A program made the position numbers and the translations under genes. This document shows, one piece after another, positions 7,984 to 15,517 of a stretch of 45,580 nucleotides of DNA (the first letter of the stretch is position 1; every line of letters begins with the position of its first letter). The stretch is from BOG-1112 sp964635325. Its GTDB lineage: Bacteria; Bdellovibrionota_B; Oligoflexia; Oligoflexales; Bog-1112. The notes beneath the pieces are model-generated. The model was given only the letters and a program-made list of their open reading frames with translations, made no database searches and was not told where the DNA came from. The DNA lies in assembly GCA_964635325.1 (NCBI GenBank), contig CAZWOL010000021.1, positions 1 through 45,580 on the forward strand, in the 5' to 3' direction.

Positions 7984-8705
7984 AATACACCTCGAAAATA
8001 TTCGAGAACCCGATCATCAGCAATAGAGCTTGGACCTTGGTAGACTACAGAACCTTCACGAAAGATAACAAAACGTTCGCAGAGCTTGCGAGCTGAGGTG
8101 AGTTCATGAGTCGTCATGATCACCGACTTTTTTTTCTGCAGACTGTTTGCAATCCATCCAGCAAGTTCTTCACGCCCTAGCGGATCTAGACCAGAGAAAG
8201 GTTCATCTAAGACCAAAAGCTCGGGATCATGTACATTTGCCATGGCCCAAGCAAGACGACGTCCGAGTCCTTTGGAGAGAAAGGCTATGCGTTTGGAACG
8301 ATGCTTATCGCTGATTCCAACTGTAGTGAGTTGTTCGACTATACGTTCTTTTTTTTGTTTCGCACTCAGTTCGGGCTGGTAAAGATTGAGATGATAGTAG
8401 AGCATTTCTTCAACACGCAGTTCCATCGGCAACTTATTGGTTTCGGGCATATACCCGATGCGACGTCGGTCCTCACGCTTGATGGAACGACCGTCAAAGA
8501 GTACTTGACCTGAATCTGCTTTCAGAAGCCCAAGCAGAATGCGTAGCGAGCTCGTTTTACCTGCTCCATTATGTCCCAATACGGCTGTTGCTATACCTTT
8601 TTCAAAAGCGCATGAGACATCTTTCAGAATCATGGTAGGGGATTTAAAGAGATCGTTGCGCACCTGCTTATAGAGATGTTTGAATTCGACTAAGGGAGCA
8701 TCCAT
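7980..8705 (-). CDS. ABC transporter ATP-binding protein
   Basis: A 241-residue nucleotide-binding subunit of an ABC-2 exporter. Walker A GHNGAGKTS is at 44-52, the signature region LSKGLGRR at 143-150 (a degenerate form common in ABC-2 ATPases), Walker B LLVLDEP at 163-169 and the switch histidine in MTTHEL. The Q-loop is replaced by GYMPETN, as is usual in this subgroup. It would drive the permease encoded next, with which it overlaps by four bases. It lies downstream of the TPR-like membrane protein in a conserved-looking unit. Confidence 0.92.
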   Translation of the reverse strand: MDAPLVEFKHLYKQVRNDLFKSPTMILKDVSCAFEKGIATAVLGHNGAGKTSSLRILLGLLKADSGQVLFDGRSIKREDRRRIGYMPETNKLPMELRVEEMLYYHLNLYQPELSAKQKKERIVEQLTTVGISDKHRSKRIAFLSKGLGRRLAWAMANVHDPELLVLDEPFSGLDPLGREELAGWIANSLQKKKSVIMTTHELTSARKLCERFVIFREGSVVYQGPSSIADDRVLEYFRGVL

Positions 8706-8711
8706 ATGTCA

Positions 8712-9347
8712 CTACCTTTTCTGCAAATACGAACGCAAAAACTTGCGATAGTCTTCGTCTTGAGTACCTTCGATAATTGCACGTAGATTCTGTATCGAAT
8801 CCTCTTTATTCAATGACCTATTCAAAATACGATTGGCTAGACCTCTAATGTATTCTGGACAATTGGAAACAGCTGCTGCTTTTTTGTAATAGAAAGCACC
8901 CTTCAATGGATCTTGCAAAACAAATGCAAACATATACGCAACAACCGTTGGAATGAGCCAGCTTGAAGGTAGAGCTGCAATACCATCATTTGCTATGTTT
9001 TCACATAAGTCCGAGCGATGGTAGTCATTCGCTAAAACAAAGCAGGATAAAGTATATAAAGACTCGATTTTAGGTTGATGTCGTGTGACCATTTGAATTT
9101 GCGAAAGCATTCTCGAAGCATCTTTGAAGGGAGGACGATCAGGATGCTCTGCTAATTTTTGAATAAGCCAAAGATAGGCAAAATCAAGGTAGAGCTCTTT
9201 GTGACCTAAGCTCAAGATATTCACAACACTGGGCGAGAGCGAGCTGAGTGGGAATGAATCAACATTCTCATGACGCAATTCTTTGAGGCGCCAACCGAGG
9301 GTAAAAGAAACAACAGCGAAGAATACAATAAAAAGCATACATCGCAT
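8712..9347 (-). CDS. Membrane-anchored TPR-like protein
   Basis: About 211 residues from the ATG at 9347. A TTG nine bases further upstream is in frame, but AGGA (overlapping the yggT stop) lies 11 bases from the ATG and too close to the TTG. The N terminus (MLFIVFFAVVSFTLGW) is a single membrane anchor or uncleaved signal. The body contains LSLGHKELYLDFAYLWLIQ, a motif I know from delta-proteobacterial TPR proteins beside ABC exporters ('aslGf..laADllWlrai'), and repeated helical pairs such as AFYYKKAAAVSNCPEYIRGLANRI. It sits between yggT and the ABC ATPase and is probably co-transcribed with them. It may be an accessory or scaffolding subunit of that exporter, which is an inference from context. 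Confidence 0.75.
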   Translation of the reverse strand: MRCMLFIVFFAVVSFTLGWRLKELRHENVDSFPLSSLSPSVVNILSLGHKELYLDFAYLWLIQKLAEHPDRPPFKDASRMLSQIQMVTRHQPKIESLYTLSCFVLANDYHRSDLCENIANDGIAALPSSWLIPTVVAYMFAFVLQDPLKGAFYYKKAAAVSNCPEYIRGLANRILNRSLNKEDSIQNLRAIIEGTQDEDYRKFLRSYLQKR

Positions 9348-9360
9348 TGAGACCAAATTC

Positions 9361-9654
9361 CTATCGACTCTGCATTGCGAGTCCCATCAGATAAAGAGGC
9401 AAAGCTTTCTGCAAGAAGACTACGACCATCATCGCGCAGAATGGTGCAAAATCAAAGGGTCCAGGTATTCTGCGAGTAAAAAAACGGAAGGGCCGGTACA
9501 TGGGTTCGGATAAGGAGCGGATCGCACCGACAAACTGATTACGTGGGTCTGGTTGAAACCAGCTTATTCCTACTGAAATAATCATGATTCCTAGGATCAA
9601 ATTGAGGATGATCGTGGTGACTTGTGCTAGACCATAAAGCGCGCTGGATGCCAT
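9361..9654 (-). CDS. YggT family integral membrane protein
   Basis: A 97-residue protein with two transmembrane helices around a conserved loop. The loop shows SWFQPDPRNQFV, then SLSEPMYRPFRFF, then GPFDFAPF, exactly the YGGT domain pattern (SWf.PDP.NP, .epil.P.R...P..GgiDfSPi). The family is implicated in osmotic tolerance and in cell division or thylakoid biogenesis in different organisms; no biochemical activity is established. It is the first gene of the leftward operon leading to the TPR-like protein and ABC exporter. Confidence 0.92.
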   Translation of the reverse strand: MASSALYGLAQVTTIILNLILGIMIISVGISWFQPDPRNQFVGAIRSLSEPMYRPFRFFTRRIPGPFDFAPFCAMMVVVFLQKALPLYLMGLAMQSR

Positions 9655-9745
9655 ACAAAACTCCTTATAATGAGTCTATGACGATAGCGAAGATTAGTCC
9701 GCTGCCAAGTTTTTTTTGGAAATGAAGAAGCGGCTATATAGCTCA

Positions 9746-9774
9746 TTGCTTTTAGCCGATAGAAGGGATATAAG
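9746..9774 (+). promoter_or_regulatory. Candidate sigma70-type promoter for rpsU
   Basis: TTGCTT (9746-9751) and TATAAG (9769-9774) are separated by 17 bases. The -10 matches the consensus at five of six positions and the -35 at three of six. It lies about 60 bases upstream of the rpsU start and points toward it. Confidence 0.4.
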
Positions 9775-9835
9775 GAACGTCTTGAAAGCTGTATATTCTG
9801 TAACCTTTTGAAATCCTTGGAAGGAGCGTGATTGA

Positions 9836-10039
9836 ATGCCAGGAGTTTATAACAAGCCGGGAGAACCTTTGGATCGGCTGATGCGAGCCTTTAAGAAGCA
9901 AGTCGAAAAGGCCGGTGTTATCGGTGACTTAAAGAAACGGACGCACTATGAAAAACCATCTGTTCGTCTTAAAAAGAAGTCTATCGCAGCCCGCAAACGC
10001 AGGTTGAAACAAATGAGAAAGTTCGGCCAAGCCGAATAA
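9836..10039 (+). CDS. rpsU: 30S ribosomal protein S21
   Basis: A 67-residue small, very basic protein. The order RLMRAFKKQVEKAGVIGDLKK, then HYEKPSVRLKKKS, then a Lys/Arg-rich tail AARKRRLKQMRK is the S21 family. S21 binds the 30S platform near the anti-Shine-Dalgarno region and helps initiation. The N-terminal MPGVYNKPGEPLD extension resembles delta-proteobacterial S21 proteins rather than the gamma- or alpha-proteobacterial forms. A very strong ribosome site (GGAAGGAG) precedes the ATG, as expected for a highly expressed gene, and a strong hairpin terminator follows. It is monocistronic by position. Confidence 0.96.
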   Translation: MPGVYNKPGEPLDRLMRAFKKQVEKAGVIGDLKKRTHYEKPSVRLKKKSIAARKRRLKQMRKFGQAE

Positions 10040-10067
10040 GACGCTCTCTGAGGGGATTTGCCCCAAA

Positions 10068-10106
10068 GAAAAAAGCGCGGAACCATTGGTTCTGCGCTTT
10101 TTTTGT
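10068..10106. terminator. Rho-independent terminator, probably bidirectional
   Basis: The stem AAAGCGCGGAACC pairs with GGTTCTGCGCTTT across an ATT loop, with one G-T wobble, and is followed by a run of T (CTTTTTTTG). It is 30 bases after rpsU. On the other strand the same hairpin is followed by a T-rich run (from AAAGAAAAAA), so it can also stop transcripts of the convergent PilT-like gene, whose stop is at about 10170. Confidence 0.85.
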
Positions 10107-10169
10107 TTAGCACGAGTGCGCGGAGTCAGCGAGGAGCCATGAGTCCACTGAAACAAAGTCCGGACCTCA

Positions 10170-11906
10170 TCAACTGGACAAAAGATCCCGCAACACATTC
10201 TTGACCAAACTTTCCGCACCTGGTCTATCCGCAAGCAGCTGATGGAAAATCTGCAAGCCTTCCTCAGCAGAGACGGCGCAGATACCTGCAAACACCAAGC
10301 TACGCGTCGAAGCTTCCAAAATGTGCTTTGCAGAAGCAGGATCCGTGATGGTTCCCACAACAAGAACATTTGCATCTTCACGTAGTGCACACGCTAGCGC
10401 ACTAGCAAAGCTCGGAGTATGCATACCAGGATCTTTCTGAACCACAACCCCGACATGCGAACGCAGATAACACGACAGAGGTTTTTCGATCATCAAGATG
10501 CGAGCAGGTCGGGTGTGATTGATATGCGACGCAAATGCCGACAGAATTTTCGATCGCTTTTCGCAATCTGTACCAACTACCAAGACCAGGCCATGAGGAA
10601 GTGTGCACAGATTTGTTTTTGCTTCAAGAGACAGGCTTTGCAAACTCGCAACTTCAGTCGGAAGCCTATGCAGCAAGACTGAGTTGCCTCCGAGCGCTTG
10701 AAAAAAATGCACTCGGAAAAATTCTTGGTCACGCTCGACATAGAAATCAACATTTGCACCCTTGTCATAGTAGGGACTATTTTGATGCATAGGAATAAGA
10801 GGACTTACTAGCTCACGAATGCGTGGATCCGAAAGAATCTCCGAACCTTTGACAAGTTGTCCTTCAGCGTTGCGAAATATAACTCCAGAACCTGGACTGA
10901 GTTGTAGCTTATTCACCTTCAGTCGCTTCATTTCTGCAAAAATATCGACAATGGGTCCGTTTCTCACACCTACCGCAGCAATAGGCTCAAGTACAACGGG
11001 TTCGGATGCAAGATCTTGAAAATTCTGTTGCGGTGCAGGAACATCTTGTGGAAGTTGGAAAGCCATGTCCGGTGCTGGTGAAGGCACACGCGTTGGTGGT
11101 GGAGGTGGTGCTACCATTTCATTACGCATTGTGTGAGCACCTGGATCCATTTCAAAGGGAACATCAACTTGAAATTCGAGTTCGGGCTCACCTGGTGCTT
11201 TGGGTTCGGGATCAAAACTGAAGGAGAGTGACGCTTCCTCCTGAGCTTGAGGCTTTTGCAAATCTTCCACCTGCAAAAGCGGAGCAGGTTCAGATGCAGG
11301 CGACTCAGAAACGGATGCAGCACCAAATAAGTCCATGGGAATATCTTGTGATATAGGACTTAGAGGCTTTGATTCATTTTGTACAGAAGTTGTTTTCGGT
11401 GCTTTTGGTGTAAGCTCATCTTGCTTCAGAGAAGGTGGTGGTGGTGGTGGCGAAACAGATTGAACTACAGGTGGCGCAGGAGGAGAAGGCGCTTCAAGAT
11501 GTGGAGGAGTTTCACTGAGAGAAATATCAAGGGACAGCGGATCACTCGGTGTAGTTCCCTGAGCTGTAAGTGTACTCCAGTAGCTTTGTGAATTCTTTTC
11601 CCCATGTGGAGGCAGAAAAAAATGCAGAGTCAGACTTTGGTTCTGCATAGCAATAATGTGAAGCAATTTTCCATCCGCAAGCGTCATCGTTGCTTTCTGC
11701 GGATTCCCAGGACTCAAAGATGTATAAAGTTGTCCAAAAAGTTGCTGACCAATACCCATCAACCACGATGCATCAACAACACCGTGATCTTCCAGCGCTT
11801 CGGTACGCCCCTGCCAGGTGATCTGCGGTTCCTTCGAGCTTTGCAAAATAAGGTCCGAAGCTTTTAGAAGCAGAGCATCTTTGAGCATCGCTCGAAGTAT
11901 TTGCAT
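10170..11906 (-). CDS. PilT/T2SE-like pseudo-ATPase with Pro-rich linker
   Basis: A 578-residue protein. The N terminus (1-110; LKASDLILQSSKEPQITWQGR) resembles the PilT N-terminal domain (GASDLHLs.g..p..RvdG). A long Pro/Ser/Glu-rich linker (about 120-305, with several poly-Pro runs) follows, then a second PilT-N-like unit (about 310-425; LKVNKLQLSPGSGVIFRNAEG), then a PilT-like ATPase core (about 430-578). Core motifs align but are altered. Walker A reads GTDCEKRSK instead of GPTGSGKST (445-453). The Asp box ends IEKP instead of IEDP. The Walker B region REDANVLVVGTITD lacks the catalytic Glu of VGEMRD. The His box HTssA is CAVSAEE. It is therefore probably catalytically dead and may be structural or regulatory, perhaps for type IV pilus or gliding functions; no pilus genes are adjacent. 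The terminator at 10068-10106 lies beyond its stop. Confidence 0.8.
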   Translation of the reverse strand: MQILRAMLKDALLLKASDLILQSSKEPQITWQGRTEALEDHGVVDASWLMGIGQQLFGQLYTSLSPGNPQKATMTLADGKLLHIIAMQNQSLTLHFFLPPHGEKNSQSYWSTLTAQGTTPSDPLSLDISLSETPPHLEAPSPPAPPVVQSVSPPPPPPSLKQDELTPKAPKTTSVQNESKPLSPISQDIPMDLFGAASVSESPASEPAPLLQVEDLQKPQAQEEASLSFSFDPEPKAPGEPELEFQVDVPFEMDPGAHTMRNEMVAPPPPPTRVPSPAPDMAFQLPQDVPAPQQNFQDLASEPVVLEPIAAVGVRNGPIVDIFAEMKRLKVNKLQLSPGSGVIFRNAEGQLVKGSEILSDPRIRELVSPLIPMHQNSPYYDKGANVDFYVERDQEFFRVHFFQALGGNSVLLHRLPTEVASLQSLSLEAKTNLCTLPHGLVLVVGTDCEKRSKILSAFASHINHTRPARILMIEKPLSCYLRSHVGVVVQKDPGMHTPSFASALACALREDANVLVVGTITDPASAKHILEASTRSLVFAGICAVSAEEGLQIFHQLLADRPGAESLVKNVLRDLLSS

Positions 11907-11977
11907 GGATGATTCTCACTAGACAAACATAGTTTGTACAACAGGTTGCTCGTTTCCTCGGATTTTTGCAAAAAATA

Positions 11978-12005
11978 TTGAAGATTATTGGACAGATTCT
12001 ATTAT
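11978..12005 (+). promoter_or_regulatory. Candidate sigma70-type promoter for the TPR gene
   Basis: TTGAAG (11978-11983) and TATTAT (12000-12005) are separated by 16 bases, in the divergent region between the PilT-like gene and the TPR gene. This gives a leader of about 130 bases before the chosen ATG at 12146. The match is good at the -10 only. Confidence 0.3.
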
Positions 12006-12145
12006 TTTTAGGGACTTAGCATCTTAGATGCATGCCTGCAAATTAAAAAGTTGGAAAGCTCCACAACAAAGCTGAAGAAGTTCTTTCTTTGAAGAGCATT
12101 CCTTGTATAATGATTGGTATACTCCTCTCATACAAGGAACGTTGG

Positions 12146-13768
12146 ATGCTGAAAATCTTCGCATGTGCTTGGATTTGCTGTGCTGTATATTCTGTTCCTG
12201 CTTTTGCTACTGAAGCGTATAATCTTAGCTTCCCGACATCCACACATTCAGAGCCAGCTCGTCAGCACTTTCTAGAAGGAGTTGCTGCGCTACACGCCTT
12301 TTGGTACGAACGCGCGCTCGAAGAGTTCCAAGCTGCATCACAAGCAGATCCAACTTACGCAATGGCTTATTGGGGTGAGGCCATGACGTACAATCATCCC
12401 ATATGGCGCCAACATCCAGATCTCATAAAAGCCAGACGTGCATTATCCAAAATCACACCAGATATGAATGTATCCGAATACGAATCTGGATACATTGCTG
12501 CTGCACGCATACTTTATGGAAAGGGTGACAAAGCACATCGCGATCAAGCCTACTCTGATGCAATGCATGCATTTTATCAGAAGTTTCCGAAGTCGACAGA
12601 AAGTGCTCTATTTTATGCACTGTCGATATTAGGTGCTCTTGATCCACTCTCCCCACAAAGCCTTCGTAAGCAAATGCAAGCAGCTGCGATCAGCTTAGAT
12701 ATCTTTGCTAAAGAACCTAATCATCCCGGAGCTTCCCACTATGTCATTCATTCTTTGGATGATCCTGATCACGCAATCTTAGCATTACCCGCAGCCATCT
12801 ACTATGCACAATCAAAACCTGCAGCCTATCATGCTATTCATATGCCATCTCATATTTTTTTGCAGTTAGGTATGTGGTCGAGAACAACACAATCCAATGA
12901 AGAGGCTTGGGCAAGCTCACTAAAAGGTCGAAACGGGGAAGCTACTTCTCCACAGCACAGAGACTACCATAGCCTACGTTGGTTACTCTACAGCTATCTC
13001 CAGGAAGGACGTTACACCAAAGCTCAGGAAACATTGAAGCTAATCGATGATGTCACTACGCACAATCCAACTCGACTTATGAGTATGCTTACGCATGCAT
13101 TAATGCATGCGACTTGGATTATAGAAACTGAGAACTGGCAAAATTCTGAGATAGCTGATATTCACGATTGGATGAACACATCTTTTTTAGATCCCATAGC
13201 AAACCATGAAGGGCATTGTCAGACTGTTTCTAACAAAGATCGTTCAGCACTTGTCTTTGCACATGGCCTAGCCCTTGCCAAGATGGGTCAAAATCCCCAA
13301 AAGAACCTTGAGATACTCCGAAAACTACAGACGGAAACAAGCCGCGATAATATTTATAAGCATATGTTGCAGATTCAAGAATTAGAAATTCAAGCTGCAG
13401 TAAATGTAGCTCATAGAGAGTTTGATAGCGCCATTCAAATGATGAAAGAAGCTACTCAGATCGAATCTCAGCTACCTGCCCCATCTGGACCTCCAGATCT
13501 TATCAAACCAACGTATGAATTTTCCGGAGAAATCCTGCTAGAGGCGAATCGACCACAAGAAAGTGCTGCAGAATTTGCTCACTCGCTTTTTCGACATCCA
13601 AATCGTATGCGCTCTCTTCTAGGTGCTGCACGAGCAGCAAGAGCACTCAAGAATAGCAATGAAGCTTTGCACTACTATTCAAAATTACTCAGCCAATGGA
13701 ATTCATCAGATGAACTGATACCGGAGAGACAGGAAGCTATGGACTTTGTTGGATCGATAAAAAAATAA
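12146..13768 (+). CDS. Secreted tetratricopeptide-repeat protein
   Basis: A 540-residue protein from the ATG at 12146, which has AAGGA seven bases upstream; a longer TTG-started frame from 12089 is less likely. The N terminus MLKIFACAWICCAVYSVPAFA is a signal peptide. The first TPR unit includes HFLEGVAALHAFWYERALEEF and AMAYWGEAMTYNHPIW. Later come NHPGASHYVIHSLDDPDHA and AIHMPSHIFLQLGMW, the hallmark blocks of a widespread bacterial family of exported TPR proteins. More TPR units follow (about 300-330, 390-420, 490-530). It presumably acts as a periplasmic or outer-surface scaffold; no enzymatic function is known for the family. It is followed after 31 bases by the Hpt gene on the same strand, but functional linkage is not evident. 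Confidence 0.85.
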   Translation: MLKIFACAWICCAVYSVPAFATEAYNLSFPTSTHSEPARQHFLEGVAALHAFWYERALEEFQAASQADPTYAMAYWGEAMTYNHPIWRQHPDLIKARRALSKITPDMNVSEYESGYIAAARILYGKGDKAHRDQAYSDAMHAFYQKFPKSTESALFYALSILGALDPLSPQSLRKQMQAAAISLDIFAKEPNHPGASHYVIHSLDDPDHAILALPAAIYYAQSKPAAYHAIHMPSHIFLQLGMWSRTTQSNEEAWASSLKGRNGEATSPQHRDYHSLRWLLYSYLQEGRYTKAQETLKLIDDVTTHNPTRLMSMLTHALMHATWIIETENWQNSEIADIHDWMNTSFLDPIANHEGHCQTVSNKDRSALVFAHGLALAKMGQNPQKNLEILRKLQTETSRDNIYKHMLQIQELEIQAAVNVAHREFDSAIQMMKEATQIESQLPAPSGPPDLIKPTYEFSGEILLEANRPQESAAEFAHSLFRHPNRMRSLLGAARAARALKNSNEALHYYSKLLSQWNSSDELIPERQEAMDFVGSIKK

Positions 13769-13799
13769 TAATTTTGTAAATCAATGCGAGGGTACAATT

Positions 13800-14138
13800 T
13801 TGTTTTCTGATCTAAAACGCTTTATTGAACGTTTCGAAGGAATGGAAGAAATTGGACGTGATCTCGTCACTGACTTTCTTGCTGAAGCTCCCAAAATCCT
13901 AGCTGCGATTGATAGCGCAGTTGCCAAGCAAGATGGGCCTGCTCTAGAGATTTCAGCTCATACTTTAAAAGGCATAGTTGGGAATTTTTTTGCAGAAGAC
14001 CTTGAACGGGTTTCTTATGATTTGGAAAAAATGGGAAAAAATAAGCAGTTTACACAGACTGCAGAAACATTTCAAAAACTCAAAGAGGAATTTGAGCTTT
14101 TACGTAAAGCTCTAGTTGAATGGCACAGCAAAGCTTAG
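13800..14138 (+). CDS. Hpt (histidine phosphotransfer) domain protein
   Basis: A 112-residue stand-alone Hpt domain. The phospho-accepting histidine is H54 in SAHTLKGIVGNF, the classic HxLKG motif, within a four-helix bundle of the right length. It starts at a TTG with GAGGG about eight bases upstream. It should shuttle phosphate between receiver domains in the cytoplasm. It is the first gene of the chemosensory supercluster and is convergent with the cheY-like gene at 14166-14600, so it is transcribed separately from the large operon. Confidence 0.88.
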   Translation: MFSDLKRFIERFEGMEEIGRDLVTDFLAEAPKILAAIDSAVAKQDGPALEISAHTLKGIVGNFFAEDLERVSYDLEKMGKNKQFTQTAETFQKLKEEFELLRKALVEWHSKA

Positions 14139-14153
14139 AAGATCACTCCGAAT

Positions 14154-14178
14154 AAAGCAGCAGGACTAACCTGCTTTT
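14154..14178. terminator. Weak bidirectional terminator between hpt and cheY
   Basis: AAAGCAG (14154-14160) pairs with CTGCTTTT (14171-14178), with an alternative pairing through CAGG/CCTG. It lies between the convergent Hpt and CheY genes and partly inside the last codons of cheY. A short T-run on each side is compatible with intrinsic termination in both directions, but the stem is short. Confidence 0.35.
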
Positions 14179-14600
14179 GGGGCAGCTGCAGCAAGAATGT
14201 TTTTATGCACTGCCTCAATCTTCTGCTTAAGAATTTCTCCAGTGAAAGGCTTCATGATATAGGAACTTACTCCTGCTTGCACAGCCTCTAAGACCTGGGA
14301 CTTCTCTCCCTCTGCCGTCAGCAAAATAAAGGGTGTCTTTTTCGTAATCGCATTAGCACGAACCTTACGAAGCAAGTCTATCCCTGTCAACTTTGGCATG
14401 TTCCAATCGGAGACGATCAGATCAAAATTAGCTTGAGGATTGTTAAGAGCAAGGTTTTCTTCAATAGTCTGCCAAGCCTTGGAACCATCCTCACACTCCG
14501 TGATTCTAGTAAAACCCATACCTGTGAGGGCTTTACGCACAATCAATCTCATGGCTCTCATGTCATCGACAATAAGGATATTAATGGTGAGTGGAAACAA
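14166..14600 (-). CDS. CheY-type single-domain response regulator
   Basis: A 144-residue receiver. The acidic pair is in LIVDDMRAM (D12, D13), the phospho-acceptor is D65 in VSDWNMPK, the switch Thr is T95 in LLTAEG, and the Lys is K117 in YIMKPF. The SDWNMP and MRAMR patterns and the lack of an output domain are those of flagellar-motor CheY proteins. A TTG start is chosen because AAGGA lies nine bases upstream and no in-frame ATG exists. It is divergent from the main operon, sharing the region 14601-14822. A short Ala-rich tail follows the domain. Confidence 0.92.
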   Translation of the reverse strand: MFPLTINILIVDDMRAMRLIVRKALTGMGFTRITECEDGSKAWQTIEENLALNNPQANFDLIVSDWNMPKLTGIDLLRKVRANAITKKTPFILLTAEGEKSQVLEAVQAGVSSYIMKPFTGEILKQKIEAVHKNILAAAAPKAG

Positions 14601-14739
14601 AGCATGTATTCCTTATTCAGATGTATATATAATTTTAGCAGGCACCTTGCTAACATACAAGGTCCAGGTCGAAGTTTCCCTAATTTCCCAATTTTTCAAG
14701 CTACCTAAGCAACTTAAAAGCCAAACAAATGAAATAACT

Positions 14740-14765
14740 TAAGGTCTTTGCCAACTTACCGATTA
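14740..14765 (+). promoter_or_regulatory. Candidate FliA (sigma28)-like promoter
   Basis: TAAGGTCT (14740-14747) and ACCGATTA (14758-14765), spaced 10 bases apart, resemble the motility sigma factor consensus TAAAGTTT-N11-GCCGATAA (6/8 and 6/8, one base short in spacing). It lies 58 bases upstream of the first gene of the chemosensory operon. This is a by-eye match only. Confidence 0.3.
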
Positions 14766-14822
14766 GGTATTGAGTCCCAATTTGAGTGCTCAGAGTCTAA
14801 TCTTTTGGATTAAGGCATCACA

Positions 14823-15503
14823 GTGAAACAGGGTCAACGTATATTACTGATAGATGACAGCAATATTGATCGCACAATGCTTGCCAAAGTATTGCGAATG
14901 AACGGATTCGATGTAAATTCATTTCCAACTGGTGAGAATATAATCGACAAGATCAAAGCTTATAAGCCGGATGCCGTGCTCCTGGATGTTCTTATGCCAG
15001 AAGTAGATGGCAATTCAATCTTAGAGAAAATTCGAGCAGAATTTTCCTCACTAGCTCTGCCGGTGATTATGATCACTAGTCAAAAAGACAGCAAAAACAT
15101 AGTACGCTCTCTCTCGTTAGGTGCAAATGACTACATTGCAAAGCCAATTGACTTTGAAGTCAGCATCATGCGCATCCAAACGCAACTGTCACTTGTCAAC
15201 CTCTCACGAGAAGCCGCCAAAACAAAAGAGCTACGTGCAATATCAGCGATGGTAGCCACATATAACCATGAAATCAATAACCCACTAACCATCGCACTAC
15301 TTACTATTAATAAATTTGAAAGAGGGATAGTGAATCAGCAAGCCACTATCCACCAAAAAGACATCAATATTCTCACTCAATCGATTGATCGCGTTTGCGA
15401 AATTGTTCGCAACATCGAAGGGATCTTGTCCCATGAATCCATTGAACTTGAAGTCTATCAAGGTGATGCATCGACGATTAAACTAAATCAATCCAAAGAG
15501 TAA
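14823..15503 (+). CDS. Receiver domain fused to HisKA-like dimerisation helices (no ATPase domain)
   Basis: A 226-residue protein from a GTG start. Residues 5-122 are a receiver: acidic pair D11/D12, phospho-acceptor D55 in LLDVLMPEVDG, Lys in YIAKPID. After a short helix, residues about 135-205 look like a kinase dimerisation and phosphotransfer hairpin with an H-box ATYNHEINNPLTIAL (H149). The frame ends soon after, without N, G1 or G2 boxes, so it cannot autophosphorylate by itself. It could be phosphorylated in trans or serve as a phosphotransfer or dimerisation module. It is the first gene of the large rightward operon, 14 bases before the hybrid CheA. Confidence 0.82.
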   Translation: MKQGQRILLIDDSNIDRTMLAKVLRMNGFDVNSFPTGENIIDKIKAYKPDAVLLDVLMPEVDGNSILEKIRAEFSSLALPVIMITSQKDSKNIVRSLSLGANDYIAKPIDFEVSIMRIQTQLSLVNLSREAAKTKELRAISAMVATYNHEINNPLTIALLTINKFERGIVNQQATIHQKDINILTQSIDRVCEIVRNIEGILSHESIELEVYQGDASTIKLNQSKE

Positions 15504-15517
15504 ATCGGGCACAACTA

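Noticed and set aside
10052..10064. GGGG-ATTTG-CCCC hairpin as a separate rpsU terminator
   Set aside because: Stem is only four base pairs with no T-run on the + strand; the stronger hairpin at 10068-10106 explains termination.
11379..11591. Open frame on the + strand opposite the Pro-rich linker
   Set aside because: Low-complexity mirror of proline and glutamine codons (poly-Trp/Arg product); no ribosome site and no family resemblance.
14823..15503. Pseudogene or frameshifted histidine kinase
   Set aside because: The frame closes cleanly 14 bases before the next gene, leaving no remnant of an ATPase domain; better described as an intact short architecture.
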